Positions 62,384 to 64,000 of a DNA stretch of 64,000 nucleotides are shown one piece after another. The DNA lies in the NCBI GenBank assembly GCA_949987565.1, contig OX465113.1:7624551-7688550 (forward strand), given 5' to 3'. The position numbers were made by a program, and so were the translations under genes. The DNA is from Luidia sarsii (lineage: Eukaryota > Echinodermata > Asteroidea > Paxillosida > Luidiidae). How positions within the stretch are numbered: the first letter of the stretch is position 1; every line of letters starts with the position of its first letter. Below the pieces are notes generated by a model. That model ran no database searches. It saw nothing but the letters and a program-made list of their open reading frames with translations, and was not told the origin of the DNA.

Positions 62384-62512
62384 CTGTAGGATGCATCATC
62401 ACAAGGCAATAGGTGGAAAGAATAAGATGATCTATATCAAAACTACATACTGTACATAAATTTTGGGGGATTCTATTATCTTCCATGTATCGGTATATGA
62501 ACTTGTGTATAA

Positions 62513-63317
62513 CTAGAGATTTTTGTCTGTTGGCAAACAGAACATAACGCTTTTCCGCATCTGGTTCTCTTAAAAAAAAAAAATTAAAAATTGACATCAA
62601 CGGGGTTCGAACCCGTAACCTCCATTCATACCCCAAAACGCATGTGCATATTTTGTGCACAAAGTTTATGGAACTTCATTATATTTTTCAAAAAATCATA
62701 ATTCTGAACAATTGTCAATTACTTCCAAACTCAGGATTTAGAATGTCTAGCGCAATAGCTAAATGCCCACCAAATTTCGATAAGATTGATCTTTGGCAAA
62801 TATGTGTTTTAAAAACACGCATTTTGATGACGTCACGATTGCGTAATGGCATTTTGGCTACGGAGGGTGTTTCTAAACTACATCCCCAATAGATATAAAC
62901 AAAAAAATTAAAAACATCTTGCTCCAAATATGCTCAATTGAATGTGAAAATGTGAAAAGTTCATGACCTCATTAATATTAATGAGATGATGTCACGATCA
63001 AATGAGGGCAATTTCCCAACTTAGATATACTGCAAAATTGAAACCAAACGAACTTGTACTTTTGCCTATAATGGAATTTGAAATTTGTCCCTTTAAAGGG
63101 CTGTCATGTGACGTCCTGACGTTTTCAAGACTACGGCGCAAAATTTCAGCAAGGGCTCTATGCATTTGTCAAGTTTGAAAAAAATCAAAGTTTGTTCAGT
63201 GGCAAAAGTGCCTTCCAAAAAAAACCTGTGCTTTGTCTATGGGATTTTTACGACAAGAAAAAAAAAAAAATAAGAACAAGAACAATAGCTTTTCTTCTTC
63301 GCGGTGGAAAAGCTAAT
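62513..63317 (-). mobile_element. Helitron-like element candidate, copy 2 (inverted)
   Basis: 805 bp. On the minus strand it starts ATTAGCTTTTCCACC and ends ...TCTGTTTGCCAACAGA-CAAAAATCT-CTAG. Same hairpin and spacing as copy 1, and the same B-box-like GGGTTCGAACCCC. Sequence diverged throughout, so both insertions are old. Confidence 0.45.
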
Positions 63318-64000
63318 TACCGGTATGTTCCTTTATAAAACAGGCTGCATGTACACGAACAGTTCATAAACTTACTCATCCACAACCTTGTGGAAACTTC
63401 TACAAACAAATACATTTGTGTACATGTACTTAATCCTTGAGTCAATAGTAAAGTACAGATAAGATGAGGCAACATCCTCTTCTAAGATTTTGCACAATAG
63501 GCTACCCATCATACTGTGTATCACTGTGAAAAAAATGTGTGTACTGTCATACATTGTATCAAAAGTGTTCTTTTTGCATAACTGGTCCACCTACAAGTAA
63601 CTAAAAAGATATTTCATATACCGATATGAAGTTGATATCATAGCCATCAGTCATTTTGAAGCATTAAACAAATGAGGGGTTGAGTAAATCAAGTTTTTCA
63701 ATGTGCCTTTGAAAAATTAATATATATTAAGAAACAAAAAAGGAGGATGTATAAAGTATAATTTCAAATCATATTGGGTTATCATGGAAATAAATTTAAT
63801 TTTCTTTGGTATTATTTAGCAGGAGTGACACCTTGGAAAAGTTACTGACATGAAAACATAAATAGCTGTGTTCGCAGAAAATTGAAGCCCGCAATACAAC
63901 GCACTACAAGGATGACAGATTAGGACATAAAATAGTGGAAACACTAGAGCATACTTGTTATATAGAGAAGTGAAGGTATTTCACAAATATTAACAAATAA
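63318..64000. other. Intron upstream of w1, nothing recognised
   Basis: AT-rich; I looked for the next upstream DNAH2 exon and did not find one. Confidence 0.4.

Noticed and set aside
63372..63590. Open frame as the next upstream DNAH2 exon
   Set aside because: No match to the DNAH2 tail, and no suitable acceptor/donor pair in phase with w1.

Overview
This is a gene-dense-in-exons but intron-heavy animal nuclear sequence. One gene spans almost the whole window on the minus strand: an axonemal (inner-arm) dynein heavy chain that I recognise as the DNAH2 orthologue. I could place 49 consecutive coding exons (called w1 to w49 here, N-terminal to C-terminal, from position 62383 down to 391). All have GT donors and AG acceptors, and the reading frame is continuous across all 48 junctions. 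Together they give 8,561 coding bases, about 2,853 residues. That is the end of the tail, the linker, AAA1 to AAA4 with their P-loops, the stalk with the microtubule-binding domain, AAA5 and the start of AAA6. The first and last exons of the gene lie outside the window.

The organism is an intron-rich invertebrate, probably marine. Protein similarity to vertebrate DNAH2 is high. The introns carry element classes typical of such genomes: Penelope-like elements, a DIRS-like element, a THAP-domain TTAA transposon, tRNA-derived SINEs, and strings rich in TACATGTA and ACCGGTA. I suspect a deuterostome such as an echinoderm or hemichordate, but the sequence read by eye does not prove it.

Everything else sits in the introns. 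Main items by region: (1) 4.1-4.7 kb and 60.2-60.8 kb, two inverted copies of an element with a pogo/Tigger-like end. (2) 6.5-7.7 kb, a 5'-truncated Penelope-like element with a GIY-YIG domain, a hammerhead-like tail and a perfect 15-bp target duplication. (3) 8.0-8.6 kb, 13.2-14.2 kb, 28.8-29.5 kb, 43.7-44.2 kb and 60.8-61.4 kb, five copies of a TTAA-flanked inverted-repeat family, two of them containing younger insertions. (4) Foldback elements carrying hammerhead-like cores at 8.3, 10.8, 12.2 and 29.5 kb, plus related remnants at 35.2 and 37.8 kb. (5) 17.2-18.4 kb and 27.4-28.35 kb, two unrelated long terminal-inverted-repeat elements. (6) 22.8-26.1 kb, two minisatellites interleaved with two truncated copies of one non-LTR retrotransposon. 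(7) 31.3-31.9 and 35.8-36.2 kb, further TTAA-flanked MITEs. (8) 41.0-43.7 kb, a 52-bp minisatellite. (9) 45.9-47.1 kb, a Kolobok-like element with THAP-domain remains. (10) 51.4-55.2 kb, a decayed DIRS-like retrotransposon with gag, RT, RNase H and tyrosine-recombinase remnants. (11) 58.2-59.0 and 62.5-63.3 kb, an inverted pair of Helitron-like elements. SINE copies occur throughout.

No second host gene, RNA gene, CRISPR array or operon was found. The most interesting signal is the set of hammerhead-ribozyme-like motifs whose stem II changes sequence but keeps pairing between copies. They link the Penelope-like element with a non-autonomous foldback family.
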